Assembly (NCBI GenBank): GCA_016713245.1
Contig: JADJPM010000001.1
Coordinates: 1,302,001-1,366,000, forward strand
Length of the DNA: 64,000 bases
DNA from: Verrucomicrobiaceae bacterium
GTDB taxonomy: Bacteria; Verrucomicrobiota; Verrucomicrobiia; Verrucomicrobiales; Verrucomicrobiaceae
Direction of reading: 5' to 3'
Below, in pieces: positions 23,351 to 31,283 of the stretch. The position numbers and the translations under genes were made by a program. Under the pieces are notes generated by a model. It had not been told where the DNA came from, did no database searches, and saw only the letters and a list, made by a program, of their open reading frames with translations. Position 1 is the first letter of the stretch. Each line of letters opens with the position of its first letter.

Positions 23351-25972
23351 CTGCTTTTCACCTCCCTGCTGCTCTCCGCCCTGACTTTGCCGTGCTCTTT
23401 GATGGCGCAAGACGCCAAGGCGAAGGGAAAAGGCAAAGCCAAGCCCAAACGTCCCGACGCGGTCGGGCCGGCCATCGGCGCGAATGTGGCGACGCCGGTG
23501 TCGAACATCAAGACGCTGAAGGACTTCAAGGTGGAGCTCATTTACAGCGTGCCGGGCGGCGAACAGGGCTCGTGGGTGAACCTCACGACGGATGACGCGG
23601 GCCGCATCTACGTGAGCGACCAGTATGGCATGCTCTACCGCTTCAAAGCGCCTGCCGCAGGCCAAACGCTGAGCGCTGGCGACATCGAAAAGGTGCCTGC
23701 GGACATCCGCGGCGTGAACGGCATGCTGTTTGCCTTCGGGGCGCTGTATGTCGGCGTGAATGATTACGAGAAAAAGATCCCCAGCGGCATCTACCGCATC
23801 AGCGACAGCAACAGCGACGACATGCCGGACAAAGTGGAGATGCTGCGCGAGTTCGACGCGGGCAGCGACCACGGTGTGCATGCCATTTTGAAGACACCGG
23901 ACGGCAAGGGCCTTTACCTCATCAGCGGCAACAACGCCGTGCTCAAAGAAGGCCCGAAGGCCGGCACGCCGGACAGTTCGCCCGTCGCCAAACTATGGGG
24001 CGATGACCATCTGCTGCCGCGCATGCCGGACGGTCGCGGCCACAATCGCCACGTCATGGCACCTGGCGGCATCGTGTATCGCTTCACGCCGGATGGAAAG
24101 ACCTTCGAGATCTTCGCCAGCGGCTTCCGCAACATCTACGACGGCGGCGTGAACCGCGATGGCGAGCTGTTCGTCTATGACGCGGACATGGAGTATGACT
24201 TCAACACGTCGTGGTATCGCCCCACGCGCATCAACCACGTCGTCAGCGGCGCGGAATTCGGCTGGCGCAACGGCGCGGGCAAGTATCCCGAGTTCTACAT
24301 CGACAATCTGCCCGCCACGCTGAACATCGGCCCCGGCTCGCCCACCGGCTGCACCTTCGGCTACGGCGCGAAGTTCCCCGCGAAATACCAAGAGGCCTTC
24401 TACGCGCTCGACTGGAGCTGGGGCAAAATCTACGCCGTGCATCTGACGCCCAATGGCAGCACCTACACCGCCACGAAGGAAGAATTCGTCACCGGCGGCC
24501 CGCTGCCCGTCAGCGATGCCATCATCGGCAAAGACGGCGCGATGTATTTCACCATCGGCGGCCGCCGCGTGCAGAGCGGGCTGTATCGGGTGTCTTACAC
24601 GGGCAAAGAGAGGACGGATATTCAAATCGGTGGTCGAATGGGCTCAGCGCCGCCAACAGAGCCACGCCGCATCCTCGAAACCTTTCACGGCAAACAAGAC
24701 CCAAAAGCCGTCGCCACCGCCTGGCCGCACCTCAGCAGCACCGACCGCTACGTCCGCGCCGCCGCCCGCACCGCGCTGGAGCACCAGCCGCTCGCTGAAT
24801 GGCAGGACAAAGCGCTCGCCGAGACCAACGTCACCGCACAGCTCGAAGCCTTGCTTGCTCTCACGCGTCGCACCGGCGTGTGCCCGACCCATCGGACCGA
24901 TCCGTCCTATCAGCCCGATTCCAAGTCCCGCGACGCCATCCTCGCCGCGCTGCTGAAGCACGACTTCGCCAAGCTCACGCCCGAGCAACGCCTCGGCTAC
25001 GTGCGCCTCATCGAGATCGTGTTGCACCGCTTTGGCAATCCCGACGACGCCACCGTCGCCGCGATCATCGCGAAGCTCGATCCCGCCTATCCCGCCGACA
25101 ACTTTGAGCTCAACTGGCTGCTCACCGAAACGCTCGCCTACCTCCAAGCACCGAACGCCGCCGCGAAAGGCATGGCACTTATCGCCGCCGCCGAAAGCCA
25201 GGAGCCGCAGATGGAATACGCCCGCAGCCTGCGCTTCCTCAAAGCCGGTTGGACGCCGGAACTCCGCACGCAGCAGCTCGAATGGTTCCTGAAGGCCGCG
25301 AACTACAAAGGCGGCTCCAGCTTCGACAAATTCATTGAGTTCATCCGCAACGACAGCCTCAGCACCTTCACCGACGCCGAGAAAACGCAGCTCGCCGAGC
25401 TCATCGCGAAGAAACCCGAGCGCAAAACCGCCATCGAAAACGTCGGCGCGATGTTCGTCGGCCGCACACCGACCATGTGGACGCTCGACGAGCTCAGCGC
25501 CGCTGCGAAGAACGGCATGAAAGGCCGCAGCTTTGACAACGGCCGGAAGATGTTCAGCGCCGCCGCCTGCTACACCTGCCACCGCTTTGGCAACGCCGGC
25601 GGCATGACCGGCCCCGACCTCACCGGCGCCGGCGGCCGCTACAGCCCGCACGACCTGCTCGATCAGATCATCAACCCCAGCAAAGAGATCAACGAGCAGT
25701 TCGCTCCCATCGTCGTCACCAAAAACGACGGCACGATCATGAGCGGCGTCGTCGTCAACCTCAGCGGCGACGGCGTCACTCTCAACACCGACCTCACCGA
25801 CCCGAATCAACGCGTGAACGTCGATCGCAAGGAAGTGAAGAGCATCGAACTCAGCAAAGTCTCCCCGATGCCACCGATGCTCCTCGCCATGCTCAAGAAA
25901 GACGAAATCCTCGACCTCCTCGCCTACGTCCTCAGCGGCGGAAACAAGGAGCACGCGATGTTTGGGAAGTAG
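23342..25972 (+). CDS. PVC-type membrane-bound dehydrogenase with C-terminal haem-binding domain
   Basis: An 876-residue exported protein with a signal peptide ending at LMAQDA. Residues 60-430 form a beta-propeller of the glucose/sorbosone-dehydrogenase type (GIYRISDSN, NRHVMAPGGIVYRFTPDG, NIYDGGVNRDGELFVYDAD). A helical HEAT-like middle follows. The end is a haem-binding domain with CYTCH near residue 743, then TGPDLTGAGGRYSPHDLLDQI, in the style of the PVC Cys-rich haem domain. It probably oxidises a sugar in the periplasm and passes electrons to its c-type haem. It shares its upstream element with the DUF1080 3-keto-glycoside hydrolase-like gene, which fits a common sugar-oxidation route. 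A terminator follows directly. Confidence 0.87.
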   Translation: MKRLLFTSLLLSALTLPCSLMAQDAKAKGKGKAKPKRPDAVGPAIGANVATPVSNIKTLKDFKVELIYSVPGGEQGSWVNLTTDDAGRIYVSDQYGMLYRFKAPAAGQTLSAGDIEKVPADIRGVNGMLFAFGALYVGVNDYEKKIPSGIYRISDSNSDDMPDKVEMLREFDAGSDHGVHAILKTPDGKGLYLISGNNAVLKEGPKAGTPDSSPVAKLWGDDHLLPRMPDGRGHNRHVMAPGGIVYRFTPDGKTFEIFASGFRNIYDGGVNRDGELFVYDADMEYDFNTSWYRPTRINHVVSGAEFGWRNGAGKYPEFYIDNLPATLNIGPGSPTGCTFGYGAKFPAKYQEAFYALDWSWGKIYAVHLTPNGSTYTATKEEFVTGGPLPVSDAIIGKDGAMYFTIGGRRVQSGLYRVSYTGKERTDIQIGGRMGSAPPTEPRRILETFHGKQDPKAVATAWPHLSSTDRYVRAAARTALEHQPLAEWQDKALAETNVTAQLEALLALTRRTGVCPTHRTDPSYQPDSKSRDAILAALLKHDFAKLTPEQRLGYVRLIEIVLHRFGNPDDATVAAIIAKLDPAYPADNFELNWLLTETLAYLQAPNAAAKGMALIAAAESQEPQMEYARSLRFLKAGWTPELRTQQLEWFLKAANYKGGSSFDKFIEFIRNDSLSTFTDAEKTQLAELIAKKPERKTAIENVGAMFVGRTPTMWTLDELSAAAKNGMKGRSFDNGRKMFSAAACYTCHRFGNAGGMTGPDLTGAGGRYSPHDLLDQIINPSKEINEQFAPIVVTKNDGTIMSGVVVNLSGDGVTLNTDLTDPNQRVNVDRKEVKSIELSKVSPMPPMLLAMLKKDEILDLLAYVLSGGNKEHAMFGK

Positions 25973-25997
25973 CTTCGATTGCCAATCGAAGGCTTTT
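25973..25997 (+). terminator. Rho-independent terminator
   Basis: Perfect stem CTTCGATT-GCC-AATCGAAG directly after the dehydrogenase stop, followed by GCTTTT. It separates this gene from the small membrane protein downstream and argues against the alternative TTG start at 25979. Confidence 0.75.
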
Positions 25998-26014
25998 CTG
26001 ACACGCTGCCCGTC

Positions 26015-26302
26015 ATGCAACGCTGGATGAAGAACCTTCGAGAAACACTGAGCGCCATCGCGGCGCTCGGTCTTCTGGCTCTTGCGTGGCTTTTTCTCAC
26101 TCAAGTCATTGCCGTGGCTCTGGCCGTGGTCGTCGGATTCCTCGTCACTCTTGCCAGCGGCTGGCAGGCGGGCCTGTTGGCAGGAATCATCGCTTACGCA
26201 GTCGTGATGAAACTCGCTTGGTATCTCGAAATCTTCGACATGATCGGATGGTCGCCGAAAAAGAGACGCCAGACAAACGACAGCAGCTCAACATTGAAGT
26301 AA
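26015..26302 (+). CDS. Small membrane protein of unknown function
   Basis: A 95-residue protein with two strongly hydrophobic segments (AALGLLALAWLFLTQVIAVA and a second around VTLASGWQAGLLAGIIAYAV) and a basic, hydrophilic tail (SPKKRRQTNDSSS). I do not recognise a family. ATG 26015 was chosen over the upstream TTG because the latter lies in a terminator stem. It converges on the AbiEii-type toxin gene, with a 15-bp overlap of the two 3' ends. Whether it is expressed is uncertain. Confidence 0.5.
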   Translation: MQRWMKNLRETLSAIAALGLLALAWLFLTQVIAVALAVVVGFLVTLASGWQAGLLAGIIAYAVVMKLAWYLEIFDMIGWSPKKRRQTNDSSSTLK

Positions 26303-26914
26303 TCCGCAAGTTTTAACGGCTTCGTTGATCGCCTCCTTCACTTCTTCCCAATCCTGCTTCATCAGCAGCTCCGGGTCATTGTCATCTTCGGCATCGTCGA
26401 AGTAGATCATGCTGCGCAGCACGATCATCGCATCGTGTGACGGATATTTCCGGCGGTAGATCTCGATGAGCATGTCCACGCCGAGGTGCTGGATCAGGGC
26501 ATGAAGGTCGTAGAAATCCTTGCGGGCTCCACGGTTGGTGATGGCGCTGAGCTTCATTCCCACGATGTCCTCCAAGCTGAACATGCGGATGCCGTCCTGG
26601 GTTTCGGGGGGAGCCAGCAGAGGATAGCGATAGGTCACAAAATCCACCTTCAAGCCTGCCACCTGAGCATTCAGACCGATCTTGTTCATGCCGGTGGCCT
26701 CAAAACCATCCACCTCACGGCTCAAGGTGTCCGCCAGCGACTCGACATCGAAGGGTTCAGGCGTGAAAAAGTCGAAATCAATGGATCGACGATGCCCGAA
26801 GTGAAGCGCCAGAGCCGTCCCACCCACAAGCGAGAACTGCTGAAGCGCCGGAAGAGCAGAAAGGTCCTTCAGGAGACCCAGGGTGCCGGTGGGAAGGGTC
26901 TCGAAGTGCAGCAT
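26288..26914 (-). CDS. AbiEii-type nucleotidyltransferase (toxin)
   Basis: A 208-residue nucleotidyltransferase-fold protein. The opening block FSLVGGTALALHFGHRRS followed by IDFDFF is the GS-like and D-x-D active site of the AbiEii/DUF1814 family, whose members transfer nucleotides to tRNA or proteins as toxins. SLEDIVGMKLSAITNRGARKDFYDL is the second conserved block. The start overlaps the end of the upstream antitoxin-like gene by 46 bp, indicating tight translational coupling. Codon and base usage are less GC-rich than in the surrounding genes, as expected for a mobile toxin-antitoxin module. Confidence 0.85.
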   Translation of the reverse strand: MLHFETLPTGTLGLLKDLSALPALQQFSLVGGTALALHFGHRRSIDFDFFTPEPFDVESLADTLSREVDGFEATGMNKIGLNAQVAGLKVDFVTYRYPLLAPPETQDGIRMFSLEDIVGMKLSAITNRGARKDFYDLHALIQHLGVDMLIEIYRRKYPSHDAMIVLRSMIYFDDAEDDNDPELLMKQDWEEVKEAINEAVKTCGLLQC

Positions 26915-27186
26915 CGGAAGTCCTCGCGTTTGAGATTGAGCATCAGACAGAGAAAATTGACCGTGCGCGGTTCCAGCGTGCGCAGTTTCGTGACCACGTG
27001 CCGGAGTTTCTCGTCCCCATAGTGCCTGCGCACCTTGTGCCAGCCCTCCAGGCCTCCGCGCTCGACCACGCGGGCGATGACCTGCTTTTCGTGTTTGGCT
27101 ACGTCAAGCGTCGCGAGGTCAGTGTCCCAAAACAAAGCCCTTGGCAGGCCAAGGGGCGTCGGGGAGCTGGACTCATTCAATTTCAT
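26869..27186 (-). CDS. Antitoxin-like protein upstream of AbiEii (DUF6922-like)
   Basis: A 105-residue protein preceding the nucleotidyltransferase. It has LGLPRALFWDTDLATLDVAKHEKQVIARVVERG, with WDTD and the following helix resembling the small DUF6922 group often found next to AbiEii-type toxins. Its role would be to neutralise the toxin and perhaps repress the operon. The 46-bp overlap with the toxin start supports pairing. The family call is from memory of the motif. Confidence 0.7.
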   Translation of the reverse strand: MKLNESSSPTPLGLPRALFWDTDLATLDVAKHEKQVIARVVERGGLEGWHKVRRHYGDEKLRHVVTKLRTLEPRTVNFLCLMLNLKREDFRCCTSRPFPPAPWVS

Positions 27187-27286
27187 CCGCAGATGCTATT
27201 CGCCCCTTCTGAAAGCTCAACCCCGGATCTTTCTGCCACTTGCGAGAGGCGAAACGAGCACGAGCAGGGCAATGGCGAGGTGTTTC

Positions 27287-30148
27287 ATGAAGGACCGACA
27301 CAAAACGCGGTTCGCAGGCCTATTCTCCCGCCGTTGTGTTTGGCGTGAAAAGGGTCCGCTGCATGCCCGTAAAGCTCTTGTGCCGTTCATCCGCCTGATT
27401 TTCGCCCTACTCACCACTTCCGCTCTCGCCGCGCCGGTCGATTTCGTGCGTGAGGTGAGGCCGATCTTGGAGAAGCACTGCCTCGAATGCCACGGCGAGA
27501 AAAAACAGAAATCCGGCCTGCGCCTCGACATCAAATCCGAAGCCTTCAAAGGCGGCGACAACCATGCGCCCGACATCGTGCCCGGAAAAGCCTCTGAAAG
27601 CCCGCTGGTGCACTTTTTGACCTCGGATGATGAAGACGAGGTGATGCCGCCGAAGGGCAAACTGCTCGCCACAGACATCGAAATGCTCACGCGATGGATC
27701 AACGAAGGCGCGAAATGGCCGGACGGCATCGACAAAGCGAAGATCGAGGACAAACGCGATCATTGGGCCTTCAAGCCACTCTCAAGGAACGGCGGTTTGC
27801 AACCGCCGAGGGCGCTTGAAAAGCGCCCCTCCTTGTCCATCGACACCTTCATCGACGCCAAACTCACCGAGAAAGGCCTTCACCGCTCTTTGCCTGCCGA
27901 TCCGGTCACCTGGCTGCGCCGCGTGACCTTCGATCTCACTGGGCTGCCGCCGACGCCGGAGGAAGTCGCTGCGTTCTTGAAGGACAAAGACCACGCCGCC
28001 GTCGTCGAGCGTCTGCTGGCCTCGCCGCGCTATGGCGAGCACTCGGCGCAGCATTGGCTGGATGTGGTGCGCTACGCGGACACGCATGGCTTTGAAGTGA
28101 ACACCGAGCGCCCGAATGCGTGGCCGTATCGCGATTACGTGATCCGCGCCTTCAACAGCGACACGCCGTATGATCGCTTCATCCAGGAGCAGATCGTCGG
28201 CGATGCGATGGGCGTGGATGCGGCCACGGGCTTCCTCGTGACGGCGTCCGTTTTGCTGCCGGGACAGATCGGCAAGGATGAGCCCTCGAAGCGGCTCGCC
28301 CGGCAGGATTCCATCGACGAGATGGTCGTGAACATCGGCCAGACCTTTCTCGGGCTCAGCATCGGCTGCGCACGCTGCCACGATCACAAATTCGATCCGA
28401 TCACCGCCAAAGACTACTACGCGATGCAGGCCTTCGTGGCGGGCGTGGAGTATGGCGAGCGCGATCTGCGCACGCCGGAGGCTCTCGCGGCACGTGAGCG
28501 ACTGAACGAGGTCAAAGCAAAGCTCGCCGACCTCGACAAGCAGCTCTCGCGTTTCGTTCCGCTGGCCAAATCCGGCGTGAAACGCCCGATGGTTGACCCT
28601 CGCGAAAATCGCGACCGTTTCATGCCGGTGAAGGCCAAGCGCGTGCGGTTCACCATTCGCGACACAAACAACCTCGAGCCCTGCATTGACGAATTCGAGG
28701 TCTTCACCACCACAGGCGAAAACATCGCGCTGAAGGCTTCGGAGACGGTTTCGGGCGAAAAAGTCAGCGCGGACCGTCATGAGCAGCGATTCGTGAATGA
28801 CGGCCACTACGGCAACTCGCGCAGTTGGATGTCGAACGAGGTCGGCAAAGGCTGGGTGATGGTCGAGTTCAGCGGCGAGCACGAGATTGATCGCGTCGTC
28901 TGGAGTCGCGACCGGCAGGGGAAGTTCAAGGATCGGCTCGCCACGAGTTATGTGATCGAGGTTTCGGATGCTTCAGGCACTTGGAAGACGGTGGCGGACT
29001 CCGATGACCGGCAGCGTTTTGACACGCGGGATCGCACGCAGCCTGCTTTTTCCACGCAAGGCCTTCGAAAAGAAGAAGTCGCCGAAGCCAAGCGCCTGCT
29101 CGATCGGAAACGTCCGCTCGATGAGGAACTCCAACGCCTCGATGCCTCGCAAAAAGTTTTCGCCGGCACCTTCCGCACGCCAGACGACATCCACCTGCTC
29201 AATCGCGGCGATCCCGAGCAGCCGAAGGAACCCGTCGTGCCCGCGGTGCTCAGCGCCTTGGGCGATTTGAAGCTCGCGAAGGAAACGCCGGAGCAGCAGC
29301 GGCGCCTCGCACTCGCGCGGTGGATCGCCAACCCGCAGAATCCGCTCACCGCCCGCGTGATGGTGAATCGCCTCTGGCAAGGCCACTTCGGCACCGGACT
29401 CGTCGAAACGCCGAGTGACTTCGGCCGCATGGGCATGAAACCCACGCACCCGGAATTGCTCGATTGGCTCGCGGCGGAGTTCATCCGCAGCGGCTGGAGT
29501 GTGAAGCAGATGCACCGGCTGATCGTGATGAGTGAGGCGTATCGACAAAGTGGTTTCGGCTTTAGCCGAAATGATGCGGCTAAAGCCGCAGCCACTTTAG
29601 ATTCCGAATCCCGCTTCCTCTGGCGATTCCCCTCCCGTCGTCTCGATGCGGAGGTCATTCGTGACTCGATGCTGGCCGTCAGCGGCTTGCTGGATCTCAA
29701 GATGCACGGTCGCGGCTTCAACCTCTTCGACAAACGCGGCGGACTGACCGGCTTTGAGCCCGTGGAGACGCTCACGCCGGAAAACACGCGCCGCATGATT
29801 TACGCGCACAAAGTCCGTCGCGAGCCCGAGGCGGTGTTCGGAGCCTTTGACTGCCCGGATGCCGGACAAAGCACCGCCGTTCGCCGCAGCAGCACCACAC
29901 CGATTCAGGCGCTTAATCTCTTCAACAGCCGCTTCACCCTCGACACCGCGACCGCCTTTGCCACACGAGTGCAAAAGGAGGCCGGAGCGGACATCGCCGC
30001 GCAAATCACCCGCGCCTACCAGCTCGCGCTCAATCGCCCACCGAGCACCGACGAGTTGCGCGAGGCCACGCCTGAAGTCCGCGAGCATGGCCTCGCCGTG
30101 CTCTGCCGTGCCTTGTTCAACTCGAACGAGTTTCTCTTCCTGCCGTAG
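27287..30148 (+). CDS. PSD1 family protein with cytochrome motif, DUF1549 and DUF1553, plus discoidin-like insert
   Basis: A 953-residue exported protein. A hydrophobic signal (FIRLIFALLTTSALAAP) precedes the PSCyt1 motif CLECHGEKK. DUF1549 starts at SIDTFIDAKLTEKGLHR, and DUF1553 begins LALARWIANPQNPLTARV. Between them an insert (VRFTIRDTNNLEPCIDEFEV ... WVMVEFSGEHEIDRVVW) resembles an F5/8 C discoidin carbohydrate-binding domain. PSD1 proteins are found with DUF1501 proteins and polysaccharide-degrading enzymes; no reaction is defined. Two different palindromic repeats are translated in frame, at 27783-27835 and 29550-29598, both in loops. ATG 27287 has GCGAGG upstream; GTG 27380 would give a shorter, more classical signal peptide. 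Confidence 0.87.
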   Translation: MKDRHKTRFAGLFSRRCVWREKGPLHARKALVPFIRLIFALLTTSALAAPVDFVREVRPILEKHCLECHGEKKQKSGLRLDIKSEAFKGGDNHAPDIVPGKASESPLVHFLTSDDEDEVMPPKGKLLATDIEMLTRWINEGAKWPDGIDKAKIEDKRDHWAFKPLSRNGGLQPPRALEKRPSLSIDTFIDAKLTEKGLHRSLPADPVTWLRRVTFDLTGLPPTPEEVAAFLKDKDHAAVVERLLASPRYGEHSAQHWLDVVRYADTHGFEVNTERPNAWPYRDYVIRAFNSDTPYDRFIQEQIVGDAMGVDAATGFLVTASVLLPGQIGKDEPSKRLARQDSIDEMVVNIGQTFLGLSIGCARCHDHKFDPITAKDYYAMQAFVAGVEYGERDLRTPEALAARERLNEVKAKLADLDKQLSRFVPLAKSGVKRPMVDPRENRDRFMPVKAKRVRFTIRDTNNLEPCIDEFEVFTTTGENIALKASETVSGEKVSADRHEQRFVNDGHYGNSRSWMSNEVGKGWVMVEFSGEHEIDRVVWSRDRQGKFKDRLATSYVIEVSDASGTWKTVADSDDRQRFDTRDRTQPAFSTQGLRKEEVAEAKRLLDRKRPLDEELQRLDASQKVFAGTFRTPDDIHLLNRGDPEQPKEPVVPAVLSALGDLKLAKETPEQQRRLALARWIANPQNPLTARVMVNRLWQGHFGTGLVETPSDFGRMGMKPTHPELLDWLAAEFIRSGWSVKQMHRLIVMSEAYRQSGFGFSRNDAAKAAATLDSESRFLWRFPSRRLDAEVIRDSMLAVSGLLDLKMHGRGFNLFDKRGGLTGFEPVETLTPENTRRMIYAHKVRREPEAVFGAFDCPDAGQSTAVRRSSTTPIQALNLFNSRFTLDTATAFATRVQKEAGADIAAQITRAYQLALNRPPSTDELREATPEVREHGLAVLCRALFNSNEFLFLP
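27783..27835 (+). repeat. Palindromic unit, family C (in coding sequence)
   Basis: Two adjacent hairpins, CGGCGGTTTGCAACCGCCG and GGGCGCTTGAAAAGCGCCC, bracketed by complementary AAGGA and TCCTT ends. It is translated as RNGGLQPPRALEKRPS in the linker between the cytochrome motif and DUF1549 of the PSD1 protein. Confidence 0.8.
29550..29598 (+). repeat. REP pair, family A-related variant D (in coding sequence)
   Basis: Same layout as family A, but with GTGG in place of GTAG and altered stems (TTTCGGCTTTAGCCGAAA and TGCGGCTAAAGCCGCA). Both arms changed together. It is translated as GFGFSRNDAAKAAATLD in a loop of DUF1553. Confidence 0.8.
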
Positions 30149-30197
30149 CGCCGAGTTCATTGGCTTGATGAATCAATAGGAGATAAGAAGAGCCTTC

Positions 30198-31244
30198 ATG
30201 AACAGGGATTCACTCGCACCACCCTTCCGCCACGGAGGTCCGCTTGGCCGCGCACATTTCAAAGTGCAGCCGGAGGACTTCGTCGTGGAGGAATTGCTCG
30301 GCTTTGAGCCTTCAGGCGAGGGCGAGCACTGCCTCGTGTGGGTGGAAAAGCGCGACCTGGACAGCAACACCGCCGGCGCACGCCTCGCCGATGTGCTCGG
30401 GCTGCGGCGGCGGCTCGTCAGTCATTGCGGCTTGAAGGATCGTCATGCCGTGACGCGGCAGTGGTTCAGCCTGCACATGCCCGGACAGCCTTCGCCGGAG
30501 CCCGCCGCGCTCGAATCCGAAGGCCTCCGCGTGCTGCGCATCACGCGAAACACGCGCAAACTTCGGCGCGGCATTCATTTCGGCAATCGCTTCACCATTC
30601 GGCTGCGCGAGCCATCCTTTGACTTCGCCTCCGCGCAGCAGCGCTGGCAGCAAATCGTTTCCGAAGGCGTGCCAAACCTCTTCGGCGAGCAGCGCTTTGG
30701 CCATGAAGGCCGCAACGTCGAAAAAGCGCTCGCCATGTTTCGCGGCGAGTTCACGCCGGGTGATCGGCTGCTGCGTGGCCTGCTGCTTTCCAGCGTGCGC
30801 AGCCATCTTTTCAACGCGGTGATCGCAGAGCGAATGATGCGCGGCATTTGGGATCAGCCGCTTGCGGGCGAAGTGTATGGCTTTCCCGACAACGGCACGC
30901 TCCTGCTCATCCCCAACCAACGCGGCGATGAAGCTCAACGCTTCGCGGAAGGCAAAGTCGAGCTCACCGCGCCGCTGTGGGGCAGTGGCGAGCTTCACAG
31001 CGCTGATGCCGTGCGAGCGCTGGAGATGGAGGTCGCCTCACGCTTCCCCGAGCTTACCGCGGGCCTCGAAGCCGCCGGTTTGCGTCAGGAACGCCGCGTG
31101 ATGCGGCTGCGCCCGATTCATCCCGCGCTCATCGCGCTGCCGGATGGCGATTTGCAGCTCACCTTTGATCTGCCACGCGGGACCTATGCCACCACCGTGC
31201 TTCGCGAACTCGCGGAGCTCGAAGAAACGCGAGAAACTCCGTAA
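30198..31244 (+). CDS. truD: tRNA pseudouridine synthase TruD
   Basis: A 348-residue TruD-family enzyme that makes pseudouridine 13 in tRNAs. The catalytic aspartate is Asp81 in the family motif HCGLKDRHAVTRQWF. Other landmarks are FKVQPEDFVVEELLGFEPSG at the N-terminus, NLFGEQRFGHEGRN in the middle and FDLPRGTYATTVLREL at the end. Length is normal. AGGAGA lies upstream of the ATG. The gene sits between the PSD1 and DUF1501 genes, which elsewhere are usually adjacent, so it either interrupted that pair or is an independent transcription unit. Confidence 0.95.
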   Translation: MNRDSLAPPFRHGGPLGRAHFKVQPEDFVVEELLGFEPSGEGEHCLVWVEKRDLDSNTAGARLADVLGLRRRLVSHCGLKDRHAVTRQWFSLHMPGQPSPEPAALESEGLRVLRITRNTRKLRRGIHFGNRFTIRLREPSFDFASAQQRWQQIVSEGVPNLFGEQRFGHEGRNVEKALAMFRGEFTPGDRLLRGLLLSSVRSHLFNAVIAERMMRGIWDQPLAGEVYGFPDNGTLLLIPNQRGDEAQRFAEGKVELTAPLWGSGELHSADAVRALEMEVASRFPELTAGLEAAGLRQERRVMRLRPIHPALIALPDGDLQLTFDLPRGTYATTVLRELAELEETRETP

Positions 31245-31283
31245 CATGTGGACGCGCCGGGGAGATTAACTCGTGCCCATTCG

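Noticed and set aside
25979..26302. TTG start at 25979 for the small membrane protein
   Set aside because: That codon lies in the terminator stem of the preceding gene; ATG 26015 gives a normal N-terminus.
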